A stretch of 64,000 bases of DNA from UBA5216 sp043743335. GTDB lineage: Bacteria; Pseudomonadota; Gammaproteobacteria; Burkholderiales; SG8-41. Under the pieces are notes generated by a model. That model was given only the letters and a program-made list of their open reading frames with translations. It was not told the origin of the DNA and searched no databases. The stretch is taken from contig JAYTWR010000169.1 of the NCBI GenBank assembly GCA_043743335.1, positions 1 to 64,000 of the forward strand. The letters are read 5' to 3'. This document shows positions 57,726 to 64,000 of this stretch, piece by piece. How positions within the stretch are numbered: position 1 is the first letter of the stretch; every line of letters starts with the position of its first letter. The translations under genes were made by a program, and so were the position numbers.

Positions 57726-59290
57726 GCGAATTCGAGCAGCGGCTTGCCGGTCATTTCTGCCGGTTGCGGCAGGCCCATCATTTTGAGTAGCGTGGGTGCC
57801 ACGTCCTGCAACGCGCCGCCGTTCGCGGCCTTGGCTTTACGACCGATGTAGAGCAGCGGCACGAGATTCAGCGTGTGCGCGGTGTGCGCCTGATGCGACA
57901 CCTCGTCGAGCATGGTTTCGGCGTTGCCGTGATCGGCGGTAATCAACACTTCGCCGCCGACGGCTTGCATGGCTTCGACCGCGCGGCCGATACATTCGTC
58001 CAGCGTTTCAATCGCGCGTGTGGCCGCCGCAAGGTCACCGGTATGCCCGACCATATCGCCATTGGCGTAGTTGCAGACAATGGCATCGTAGGTTTTGCCG
58101 TTGATGGCGGCGACCAGTTTGTCGGTGACTTCGCGCGCGCTCATTTCCGGTTGCAAATCGTAGGTGGCAACTTTGGGCGACGGCACCATCACACGGTCTT
58201 CGCCGGTGTACGGCGTTTCGACGCCGCCGTTGAAAAAGTAGGTCACGTGCGCGTATTTTTCGGTTTCGGCAATGCGCAATTGCTTCAACCCCCGCGCAGC
58301 AAGATATTCGCCAAAGCCGTTGCTGATATTTTGCGGCGGGTACGCGGCGGGAATGTGCGCGAAATCCTCGCCATAGGTGGTGAGCGTGCAAAAGTAGCCG
58401 AGCTTAGGCGCGTGCTCGCGCGCGAAGCTGCTGAATTGGGCATCCGTCAGCGCGTTGGTCATTTGCCGCGCGCGGTCGGCACGGAAGTTCATGAACACCA
58501 CCGCGTCGCCGTCGTTCATGCGCACCGGCTTTTCGCCCGGCGGCACAATGGCGGTGGCCTGCACGAATTCGTCGTTTTCCTTGCGCGCACGGGCCAGCGC
58601 ATAGGCGTCGGCGGCGCTGGCTGCCGCAAACAGCGCTTTGCCCTGCGTGATTAAATCGTAAGCGGGCTGCACGCGCTCCCAGCGCTGATCGCGATCCATC
58701 GCAAAGTAGCGTCCGCAGACGGAAGCCATGCGCCCGGTCTTGAGGGCGTCAAACTTAGCTTGCAACAAGGCCAACGAAGGCGCGGCACTAATGGGCGGCG
58801 TGTCGCGGCCATCGAGAAAGGCGTGCACGTAAATATTTTTCACACCGGCCTGCGCGGCCATGTCCACCAGCGCCAGAATTTGCGATTCATGGCTGTGTAC
58901 GCCGCCCGGCGACAGCAGGCCAAGAATGTGCAGCGCACTTTTCTTGCCGGTTTCAAACGCCTTCAGCATGACCGGGTTTTTGCGGAATTCGCCGGTTTCA
59001 AGGGCGTGCTCGATCTTGGTGTAATCCTGATACACCACGCGACCCGCGCCGATGTTCATATGGCCCACCTCGGAATTGCCCATTTGCCCGGTGGGCAGGC
59101 CGACCATTTTTTCTGACGCGTCAATGATGGTGTGGGCGTGCTTGTTCCACAAAAAATTCCAGTGCGGCTTGCGCGCCTGGCAAATGGCGTTGTTGTCGCA
59201 GTCTTCGCGGTGGCCGAAGCCGTCGAGAATCAGCAGTAAAACGGGGGTGATTTTCGCCGGCGCACCGGTGTTTGATGTCGCTATCGTCAT
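57722..59290 (-). CDS. gpmI: 2,3-bisphosphoglycerate-independent phosphoglycerate mutase
   Basis: This 522-residue manganese-dependent alkaline-phosphatase-superfamily enzyme interconverts 3- and 2-phosphoglycerate. The phospho-serine is in GNSEVGHMNIGAGR; further motifs are LGLLSPGGVHSHESQI, HAFLDGRDTPP, MNFRADRARQ, CNYANGDMVGHTG and ITADHGNAE. It is 522 residues, normal for the family. It is divergent from the rhodanese gene. GTGA overlap with envC suggests cotranscription. Confidence 0.95.
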   Translation of the reverse strand: MTIATSNTGAPAKITPVLLLILDGFGHREDCDNNAICQARKPHWNFLWNKHAHTIIDASEKMVGLPTGQMGNSEVGHMNIGAGRVVYQDYTKIEHALETGEFRKNPVMLKAFETGKKSALHILGLLSPGGVHSHESQILALVDMAAQAGVKNIYVHAFLDGRDTPPISAAPSLALLQAKFDALKTGRMASVCGRYFAMDRDQRWERVQPAYDLITQGKALFAAASAADAYALARARKENDEFVQATAIVPPGEKPVRMNDGDAVVFMNFRADRARQMTNALTDAQFSSFAREHAPKLGYFCTLTTYGEDFAHIPAAYPPQNISNGFGEYLAARGLKQLRIAETEKYAHVTYFFNGGVETPYTGEDRVMVPSPKVATYDLQPEMSAREVTDKLVAAINGKTYDAIVCNYANGDMVGHTGDLAAATRAIETLDECIGRAVEAMQAVGGEVLITADHGNAETMLDEVSHQAHTAHTLNLVPLLYIGRKAKAANGGALQDVAPTLLKMMGLPQPAEMTGKPLLEFA

Positions 59291-59325
59291 GTTTTAATGG
59301 AATTTTTTTGGGCTACCCGATACGG

Positions 59326-59331
59326 TATAAT
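59326..59331 (+). promoter_or_regulatory. Consensus -10 element before the rhodanese gene
   Basis: ACGG-TATAAT: a perfect TATAAT (59326-59331) 25 bp before the TTG start. A clear -35 is not seen; the T7 run at 59303-59309 is at the right distance. Confidence 0.5.
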
Positions 59332-59355
59332 TCTAGCCCATTTTAGGAGCATGCC

Positions 59356-59799
59356 TTGGAGCAGTTTTTCGCCACCTTTTTTACCTACGTTCAAAAAAGC
59401 CCGCTCAACATGGTGTTGTTCGGCTTGGCGATCACATCGGGCGGCATGTTGCTGTTTCCGCTGTTTACGCGCGGCATGCGGCCCGGTGCCGAAGTCGGCC
59501 CGGCGGAAGCCGTCATGTTAATTAACCGCAAAGACGCCTTGGTGCTGGACGTGCGCGACGACGGCGAATTCACCAGCGGTCACATCAACAACGCGCGTCA
59601 CGTGCCGGAAAAGCAGCTCGTGGATCGCATGAAAGAACTCGAAAAATTCAAAGCCAAACCGGTGATCGTCAGTTGCGCCAGCGGACGGCGCTCGACCACG
59701 GTGGCGGACAGCCTGCGCAAGCAGGGTTTTACCGATGTGGTGGCGTTACGCGGCGGCATTCTGGCGTGGTCGCAGGCCGGCATGCCGCTAGAGAAATAG
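59356..59799 (+). CDS. Membrane-anchored rhodanese-domain protein (YibN-like)
   Basis: This 147-residue protein has an N-terminal hydrophobic segment (SPLNMVLFGLAITSGGMLLFPLF). A single rhodanese domain carries the active loop VSCASGRRSTT, with the sulfur-accepting cysteine, and ends ALRGGILAWSQAGMP. It starts at TTG 59356 with TAGGAG at 59344-59349. In E. coli the same order yibN-grxC-secB-gpsA exists. Sulfurtransferase activity is likely, partner unknown. The neighbouring glutaredoxin may use selenocysteine. Confidence 0.88.
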   Translation: MEQFFATFFTYVQKSPLNMVLFGLAITSGGMLLFPLFTRGMRPGAEVGPAEAVMLINRKDALVLDVRDDGEFTSGHINNARHVPEKQLVDRMKELEKFKAKPVIVSCASGRRSTTVADSLRKQGFTDVVALRGGILAWSQAGMPLEK

Positions 59800-59804
59800 C
59801 AGCT

Positions 59805-59833
59805 AATATAGTTGTTTAAAATCAATTAGTTAC
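59805..59833 (+). repeat. Dispersed AT-rich repeat before grxC
   Basis: Perfect IHF-consensus core at 59820-59832, 22 bp ahead of the grxC ATG. Confidence 0.78.
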
Positions 59834-59853
59834 ACATTAACCTAAGGACGATC

Positions 59854-60111
59854 ATGGCTAAAGTTGTAATGTACAGCACCGCAGTTTGACCGTACTGCGT
59901 AACCGCGGAGCGGTTACTCACCAGCAAAGGCGTGAAGGACATCGAAAAGATTTATATCGATAAAGATCCCGCGCGCCGCAGTGAAATGATGGAAAAAACC
60001 GGGCGGCGCACCGTACCGCAAATCTACATCGGCGACACGCACGTGGGCGGCTATGATGACTTGTCCGCGCTTGATCGCGCGGGCGGGCTCGAACCGCTGC
60101 TGGCGAAATAA
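59854..60111 (+). CDS. grxC: Glutaredoxin 3 with in-frame TGA at the catalytic Cys (probable selenoprotein)
   Basis: The ATG at 59854 (AGGACG at 59845-59850) opens an 85-codon frame interrupted only by TGA at 59887-59889, codon 12. The rest is intact: VVMYSTAV, then U12-P-Y-C15, the TVPQIYIG cis-proline block, GGYDDLSALD and GGLEPLLAK. In E. coli Grx3 (83 residues) the matching site is C11-P-Y-C14, so TGA replaces exactly the nucleophilic cysteine. A hairpin fitting a bacterial SECIS element follows. Context (rhodanese, secB, gpsA) is the classic grxC locus. Reading TGA as selenocysteine would give a U-X-X-C glutaredoxin. The alternative is a recent nonsense mutation. SelA/B/C/D lie outside this window and could not be checked. 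Confidence 0.82.
59887..59917 (+). promoter_or_regulatory. Putative bacterial SECIS element of grxC
   Basis: After TGA 59887-59889, GTAACCGC (59899-59906) and GCGGTTAC (59910-59917) form a perfect 8-bp stem with loop GGA (59907-59909), starting with G. The loop begins 17 bases after the TGA. The bacterial SECIS model expects an upper stem of 4-16 bp, a loop of 3-14 bases with a G in its first two positions, and 16-37 bases from UGA to the loop. The stem encodes V16-T-A-E-R-L21 and uses TTA for leucine and GTA for valine, rarer choices that the pairing requires. Confidence 0.7.
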
Positions 60112-60141
60112 CGCACCCGAATCTTCAAGAAAGCAAACGCC

Positions 60142-60666
60142 ATGAGCGAACAAGCACCCGCACCACAGTCCCCCTCGGCAACCGATACCACGCAGCCGAT
60201 TTTCAGCATTGAACGCATTTATTTGAAGGACATGTCGCTGGAATCGCCCGGCGCGCCCAAGATTTTTTTGCAGACTGAAACACCGCAGATCAATGTGAAC
60301 ATCCACACCGGTGCCACCGTAGTCGAGGCGGGCGCGCTGTATGAAGTGGTGCTCACAGCCACCATCACCGCCACTCTGGCAGAGCGCACCGTGTTTTTGG
60401 TAGAAGTGGCGCAGGCGGGGCTATTTCACATTCGCAATCTGCCGCCGCAAGATTTGGATGCCGTGCTCGGCATTCTGTGCCCGTCCAACCTGTTGCCCTA
60501 TGCGCGCGAAGCGGTATCGACCATGATCTCGCGCGCGGGCTTTCCGCCAGTAATGCTGCAGCACATGGATTTCAACCAAATGTATCAGCAGGCGGTGCAG
60601 CAACGCGCCGCGCAGGGCGAAGCCCCCGCGCAAGGCCAACCGCCCGCGCCGTCGCAGGTGAACTGA
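60142..60666 (+). CDS. secB: Protein-export chaperone SecB
   Basis: This 174-residue homotetrameric chaperone keeps precursors unfolded and hands them to SecA. Segments IFSIERIYLKDMSLESPGAP, VNIHTGATVVEAGALYEVVLTATITATL, VEVAQAGLFHIRNLP and ILCPSNLLPYAREAVSTMISRAGFPPVMLQHMDF are conserved. The C-terminal tail is Pro/Gln/Ala-rich. It follows grxC by 30 bp and ends 1 bp before the SH3 protein ATG. Confidence 0.95.
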   Translation: MSEQAPAPQSPSATDTTQPIFSIERIYLKDMSLESPGAPKIFLQTETPQINVNIHTGATVVEAGALYEVVLTATITATLAERTVFLVEVAQAGLFHIRNLPPQDLDAVLGILCPSNLLPYAREAVSTMISRAGFPPVMLQHMDFNQMYQQAVQQRAAQGEAPAQGQPPAPSQVN

Positions 60667-60667
60667 T

Positions 60668-61129
60668 ATGCTGCGCCGCGCCGCGTGGGCCTTGTTGTTT
60701 GCGCTGCCGGTGCAAGCGTTGCCCTTGTTGCAAACCGCTGGCGCAGCAGAGTTTCGCGCCGCAGCGGAAGAAGCCGTGGTGCTGTACGACGCGCCGTCGG
60801 TGCAATCGCAAAAGCGTTTCATTGTCAGCCAAGGTTATCCGCTCGAAGTGGTGGTGGTGCTGCAAGGCTGGGTGAAAGTGCGCGATGCCAGCGGCGCGCT
60901 CAACTGGGTAGAAGCCGGCAAAGTCAGCAACAAGCAGCGCACGGTGATGGTGAAATCCGCTGTCGCCCAAGTGCGCGTGGCCGCCGATGAAAACGCCCCC
61001 GTGGCGTTTCAGGCGCAGCAAAACGTGGTGTTGGAGTTAAGCGAAGTCGTCACCGGCGGCTGGCTGCGCGTGCGCCATCGCGACGGCGTAGTCGGCTTTG
61101 TGCGCGCCGCGCAGGTGTGGGGCGTTTAG
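60668..61129 (+). CDS. SH3-domain exported protein
   Basis: The 153-residue protein has a signal peptide (LLFALPVQALPLLQTAGA). Two bacterial-SH3-like segments follow: VVLYDAPSVQSQKRFIVSQGYPLEVVVVLQGWVKVRDASGALNWVEAGKVS and VAQVRVAADENAPVAFQAQQNVVLELSEVVTGGWLRVRHRDGVVGFVRAAQVWG. Such domains bind peptidoglycan or proteins in the envelope. It lies between secB and gpsA as in other Betaproteobacteria. Confidence 0.85.
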   Translation: MLRRAAWALLFALPVQALPLLQTAGAAEFRAAAEEAVVLYDAPSVQSQKRFIVSQGYPLEVVVVLQGWVKVRDASGALNWVEAGKVSNKQRTVMVKSAVAQVRVAADENAPVAFQAQQNVVLELSEVVTGGWLRVRHRDGVVGFVRAAQVWGV

Positions 61130-61145
61130 CGACGCATCTTTGCGC

Positions 61146-62132
61146 ATGAACATCGCCGTACTCGGCGCGGGCGCATGGGGCACCGCGATCTCGGTCCAGC
61201 TTGCCGCGCGGCATGCCGTAACCCTGTGGGGGCGCGACGCGACCCAGCTCGCCGCCCTCAGTGCGCAACGGGAAAACAAGCGCTACCTGCCGGGCGTAGC
61301 GTTGCCGCCGTCAGTGGCGATCTGTGCTGACATCCCTACGACCTTGCGCGATGCCCGGTTGGTGCTGGCTGCGGTTACCACCGCCGGCCTACGCGAAACC
61401 TTGGTGCGTATCCAGTCCGCCCATTGCACAGCGCCGGTGGTGTGGCTGTGCAAGGGCTTGGAGCGCGAGCAGGCGCTGTTGCCGCATCAGGTTTGCGCAG
61501 CCGTGTTGCCGCACGCTGTTTGCGGTGTGCTGTCCGGCCCCAGCTTCGCCGATGAAGTCGCGCGCGGACAACCGACTGCGCTGACGCTGGCGTCCGCAGA
61601 CGAAAGTTTCGCTACACACATCGCGCGCGAACTGCATGGCGGGTCGCTACGCGTCTATTCGAGCACCGATGTGGTGGGCGTGGAAGTCGCCGGTGCGGTC
61701 AAAAATGTCATGGCCATCGCCACCGGCATTTGCGACGGGCTCAATTTGGGCTTGAATGCGCGCGCCGCATTGATGACGCGCGGTCTAGCGGAAATCACCC
61801 GCCTGGGCGTGGCGCTGGGCGGACGCGCGGAGACTTTCATGGGGCTCGCCGGCGTGGGCGATTTGATTCTCACCTGTACCGGCAATCTGTCGCGCAACCG
61901 TCGCGTGGGTTTGCTGTTGGCGCAAGGCAAGGCGCTACCAACAATACTGGCTGAACTTGGCCACGTCGCCGAGGGCGTTTACAGCGCGCGCGAAGTGGCG
62001 CGTCTCGCGCAGGCGCGCGGCATCGACATGCCCATCACCGCCGCCGTGTGCCGCGTGCTGGATGCACCGCAATCGGCAGTGCAGGTGGCGCGCGAGTTGC
62101 TGGCGCGTGATGCAAAATCGGAATCACTATAA
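61146..62132 (+). CDS. gpsA: Glycerol-3-phosphate dehydrogenase [NAD(P)+]
   Basis: This 328-residue enzyme makes sn-glycerol 3-phosphate for phospholipids. The Rossmann motif is IAVLGAGAWGTAISVQL. CKGLEREQ, LSGPSFADEVARGQPTAL, VEVAGAVKNVMAIATGICDGLNLGLNARAALMTRGLAEITRLG and GDLILTCTGNLSRNR carry the catalytic Lys and substrate sites. ATG 61146 begins MNIAVLG; the longer frame overlaps the SH3 gene. Confidence 0.95.
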   Translation: MNIAVLGAGAWGTAISVQLAARHAVTLWGRDATQLAALSAQRENKRYLPGVALPPSVAICADIPTTLRDARLVLAAVTTAGLRETLVRIQSAHCTAPVVWLCKGLEREQALLPHQVCAAVLPHAVCGVLSGPSFADEVARGQPTALTLASADESFATHIARELHGGSLRVYSSTDVVGVEVAGAVKNVMAIATGICDGLNLGLNARAALMTRGLAEITRLGVALGGRAETFMGLAGVGDLILTCTGNLSRNRRVGLLLAQGKALPTILAELGHVAEGVYSAREVARLAQARGIDMPITAAVCRVLDAPQSAVQVARELLARDAKSESL

Positions 62133-62146
62133 AAGCTCAACAAAAT

Positions 62147-62175
62147 CAATAAACTCAACAAAATCAATTAGTTAC
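62147..62175 (+). repeat. Dispersed AT-rich repeat after gpsA, partly duplicated
   Basis: Perfect IHF-consensus core at 62162-62174. A near-identical 19-bp half (CTCAACAAAATCAATAAA) precedes it at 62136-62153, so the element's left arm and core start are tandemly doubled. Confidence 0.75.
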
Positions 62176-62212
62176 ATAAACACCACTATACCCCGTCAAC
62201 AGGATTCCCGCT

Positions 62213-63166
62213 GTGAGCTTCACCGCACAACACAAAAAATTTATCCGCGCACAAGCGCTGCGCGGCGTTTCCAGCAACCGCGCGCCGGGCATGCACTTCG
62301 CCGGCTATTTTTTAAATTTTACCAAGCAGCGCTTTGCCACCGACGGCGTGGCCTTTTCCTTTGAACCGGGGCCGCACTGCGCCAACGCGGACGGCATCGT
62401 CAATCGCGTCGCGCTGATCTACGCCGCCGACATGGCGCTGGCTGGGGCCAACCGCGTGTTCACCGACCCCAATGTGCGCACCGCCACCTTGATGTTGCGC
62501 GTTGAATTCACCGGCGAGCCCGCGCGCGGCAAAGTTGAATTGAGCGGGCGCGGCAGCGGCTTTTCACCGCGCACGGCGCTGCCCGAAAGCTTCGCCGTCG
62601 GCACGCTCACGTGCGGCGGGCGCGAAGTCATGCGCATGTCCGGCGTGTGGGTGTCGCCGCCCGCGCCCAAGGGCGTCGTGATGCGCGGCCTGCCGTGGGA
62701 AGGCGGCGAGAACGGCAATGACCGGCCACTGCTGAAAAAAAGCGATCTCGATGCCGTTGAGAAAGATGTCCTGCGCCGCATCGACAAAGCCCTGCGCGTC
62801 GCAAAAAATGGCGATCTGCTCGAAACCCTGTGCAACCCCGTGGTCAAGCGCACCGCCATCGGCGCTACAGGCCGTCTGGCGGTAGGCATGCACATCGGCA
62901 ACCGCGTCGGCCACGTGCAAGGCGGATTTTTGATGAACGCCGCACTCACCACGGCCGATGCTGCCGTGCCGGAACACCCGATACTCACCGGTGCCTCGGC
63001 GTGGTACATCAGCCCCGGTCAGGGCAAGGTGATCAAAATGCGCTCCACGATCTTGCAAAGCGGGCGCAATGTGGCCGTGGTGCGCACAGAGTTGTTTAGC
63101 GACGACCGCAAGCGGGTGTTGGAAGTGATTTCCAATCATTCGGTGGCTGCGCGGGGCGCGGCGTAG
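62213..63166 (+). CDS. Double hotdog thioesterase-like protein
   Basis: The 317-residue protein has the appearance of two hotdog-fold halves. The second contains RTAIGATGRLAVGMHIGNRVGHVQGGFLMNAALTTADAAVP, an HGG-free variant of the acyl-CoA thioesterase/PaaI helix region, and SAWYISPGQGKVIKMRSTILQSGRNVAVVRTEL. Likely acts on acyl-CoA esters, but substrate is unknown. The start is GTG 62213 with AGGA at 62200-62203. The N-terminus is basic. Confidence 0.7.
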   Translation: MSFTAQHKKFIRAQALRGVSSNRAPGMHFAGYFLNFTKQRFATDGVAFSFEPGPHCANADGIVNRVALIYAADMALAGANRVFTDPNVRTATLMLRVEFTGEPARGKVELSGRGSGFSPRTALPESFAVGTLTCGGREVMRMSGVWVSPPAPKGVVMRGLPWEGGENGNDRPLLKKSDLDAVEKDVLRRIDKALRVAKNGDLLETLCNPVVKRTAIGATGRLAVGMHIGNRVGHVQGGFLMNAALTTADAAVPEHPILTGASAWYISPGQGKVIKMRSTILQSGRNVAVVRTELFSDDRKRVLEVISNHSVAARGAA

Positions 63167-63199
63167 AGGAAAGCGGATAGAGAATAGAGGATTGGATTG

Positions 63200-64000
63200 A
63201 TGCATTTTCGCTTCCTGTTACCTGCCCTGCTTGCGCTTTGCTGCCTCACTCACGCCCACGCCCAGGCCCAAGCAGAAGCAGAAGCTGACCCCCCTCTCCC
63301 GCAAGCCCAAGAACTTGTCACCCTGAAAGGCGGCTACGCCGACAAAAAGCGTGATCTCGAGGAGCTGCGCATCCGCGCCTACATCCCGATTTTGTTGAAG
63401 GCGGTGGGCCGGGGCGCGGCATGGAAACCGGGGCATGCGAATTGGGCTGAGATGGAGCGACGCATCGCGCTTGAGTGGCGTGCGCTGTACGCAGGCTATA
63501 TGGCGCGCATGGGGCGTGACACGGGTTTTGCGTGGATTGATGAAGCGCTAGCACGGGAATATGCCCGGCTCTTTTCCGCCGGGGAACTCGACGTGCTGCT
63601 GACGTTTTACCGCGCGCCTGCCGGCGAGACACTGGTGGCGCTGGAGAAAACGTTTCTGGATTTTTATCCGGCGGAGCTCACGCGCTCGCTGTCGCGGGTG
63701 ATGCTCGGCAACGACACTTTGACAGCGCAAGAAACTGCGGCGTTTCGCTCACCTGAAAATCGCGTGCGGCGCGAGTTTGCCTTGTTGTTTGAAAGCGAGA
63801 CGATTCTGTATGAAGAGAGTCTGCGCATCGGCGGCAATTTTGTGGCGGAGAACTCGAATGTGTTGCAGCAAGGCGCGGTAGCCACAGCGGCGGCACGCAT
63901 GGATGCGTTACGCGCGACGCTTGAGCCCGCTGTGCTCGCCGAGATTCAGGCGTTTTTGAAAACGGCTGCCGCGCGCAAAGATCGGGCGTTTCTCGCGGTG
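63200..64000 (+). CDS. Exported DUF2059-like protein (incomplete at window edge)
   Basis: The frame from ATG 63200 is open to the window end (267 codons). It has a signal peptide (RFLLPALLALCCLTHAHAQ) followed by a Gln/Ala/Glu-rich stretch. The segment FSAGELDVLLTFYRAPAGETLVALEKTF resembles the DUF2059 helix ('...L..FY.SPAG...'). The stop lies outside the window. Function unknown; probably periplasmic. Confidence 0.6.
   Translation, partial: MHFRFLLPALLALCCLTHAHAQAQAEAEADPPLPQAQELVTLKGGYADKKRDLEELRIRAYIPILLKAVGRGAAWKPGHANWAEMERRIALEWRALYAGYMARMGRDTGFAWIDEALAREYARLFSAGELDVLLTFYRAPAGETLVALEKTFLDFYPAELTRSLSRVMLGNDTLTAQETAAFRSPENRVRREFALLFESETILYEESLRIGGNFVAENSNVLQQGAVATAAARMDALRATLEPAVLAEIQAFLKTAAARKDRAFLAV

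Noticed and set aside
5399..62175. AT-rich repeats as rho-independent terminators
   Set aside because: Copies lack a GC-rich stem, occur in both orientations, between genes in tandem and inside genes; true terminators at 8900, 30536 and 51148 look different.
1..64000. CRISPR arrays, tRNA, rRNA, prophage or plasmid origin
   Set aside because: No regularly spaced repeat-spacer pattern, cloverleaf, rRNA segment, integrase or replication gene was recognised.

Overview
The window is a piece of a GC-rich betaproteobacterial chromosome, most like Burkholderiales. The reasons are the gene neighbourhoods (rplM-rpsI followed by argC, bactofilin and erpA; anmK-M23 peptidase-tyrS; dacA-dat-DUF493-lipB-lipA; argB-HAD-slmA; gpmI-envC-ctpA-moeB facing rhodanese-grxC-secB-gpsA) and six Bug-family extracytoplasmic solute receptors scattered as single genes. 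Nearly everything is ordinary housekeeping chromosome. No tRNA, rRNA, CRISPR array or prophage was seen.

Layout. 0-1.3 kb: an IS21-like terminus cutting off a brnT toxin gene, a lone membrane-anchored hypothetical and repeat-rich DNA. 1.3-8.9 kb: cysB divergent from a sulfite reductase/siroheme cluster (cysI, DUF934, cobA, later cbiX), interleaved with a cupin and a Bug receptor. 9-15 kb: Bug receptor, UbiH-type hydroxylase, dsbC, TonB-like protein, mltA, apaG. 15-25 kb: rpe-gph-trpE with a Trp-rich leader peptide, a 4.3 kb interruption (acyl-CoA-dehydrogenase-like flavoprotein, TPR protein, L,D-transpeptidase), then trpG-trpD-trpC-coq7. 25-38 kb: osmC, ydcF, rplM-rpsI, argC, bactofilin, erpA, terC, anmK, M23 peptidase, tyrS. 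38-44 kb: accessory region with two beta-propeller proteins, three Bug receptors and a ModA-like protein. 44-50 kb: lipoate and cell-wall genes plus a tiny THX ribosomal protein gene. 50-54 kb: a decayed ECF sigma factor beside an intact zinc-finger protein gene, hsp20 with a sigma-32-type promoter, argB, slmA. 54-64 kb: ctpA, envC, gpmI, rhodanese, grxC, secB, gpsA, a thioesterase-like gene and a truncated DUF2059-like gene at the window edge.

Two observations stand out. (1) The grxC gene between the rhodanese gene and secB has an in-frame TGA exactly where the first catalytic cysteine belongs (U-P-Y-C instead of C-P-Y-C). A perfect 8-bp hairpin with a GGA loop starts nine bases downstream, as expected of a bacterial SECIS element. 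This looks like a selenocysteine-containing glutaredoxin that a standard ORF caller misses. (2) A roughly 29-bp AT-rich dispersed element occurs about 22 times in 64 kb, in both orientations. Its 13-bp core fits the IHF consensus WATCAANNNNTTR perfectly in 16 copies and with one mismatch in six. It lies mostly at gene boundaries, sometimes supplying stop or start codons, but also inside conserved genes (slmA, lipA, anmK, tyrS, cysB, the N-termini of cbiX and envC), written there with AT-rich, rare-looking codons.
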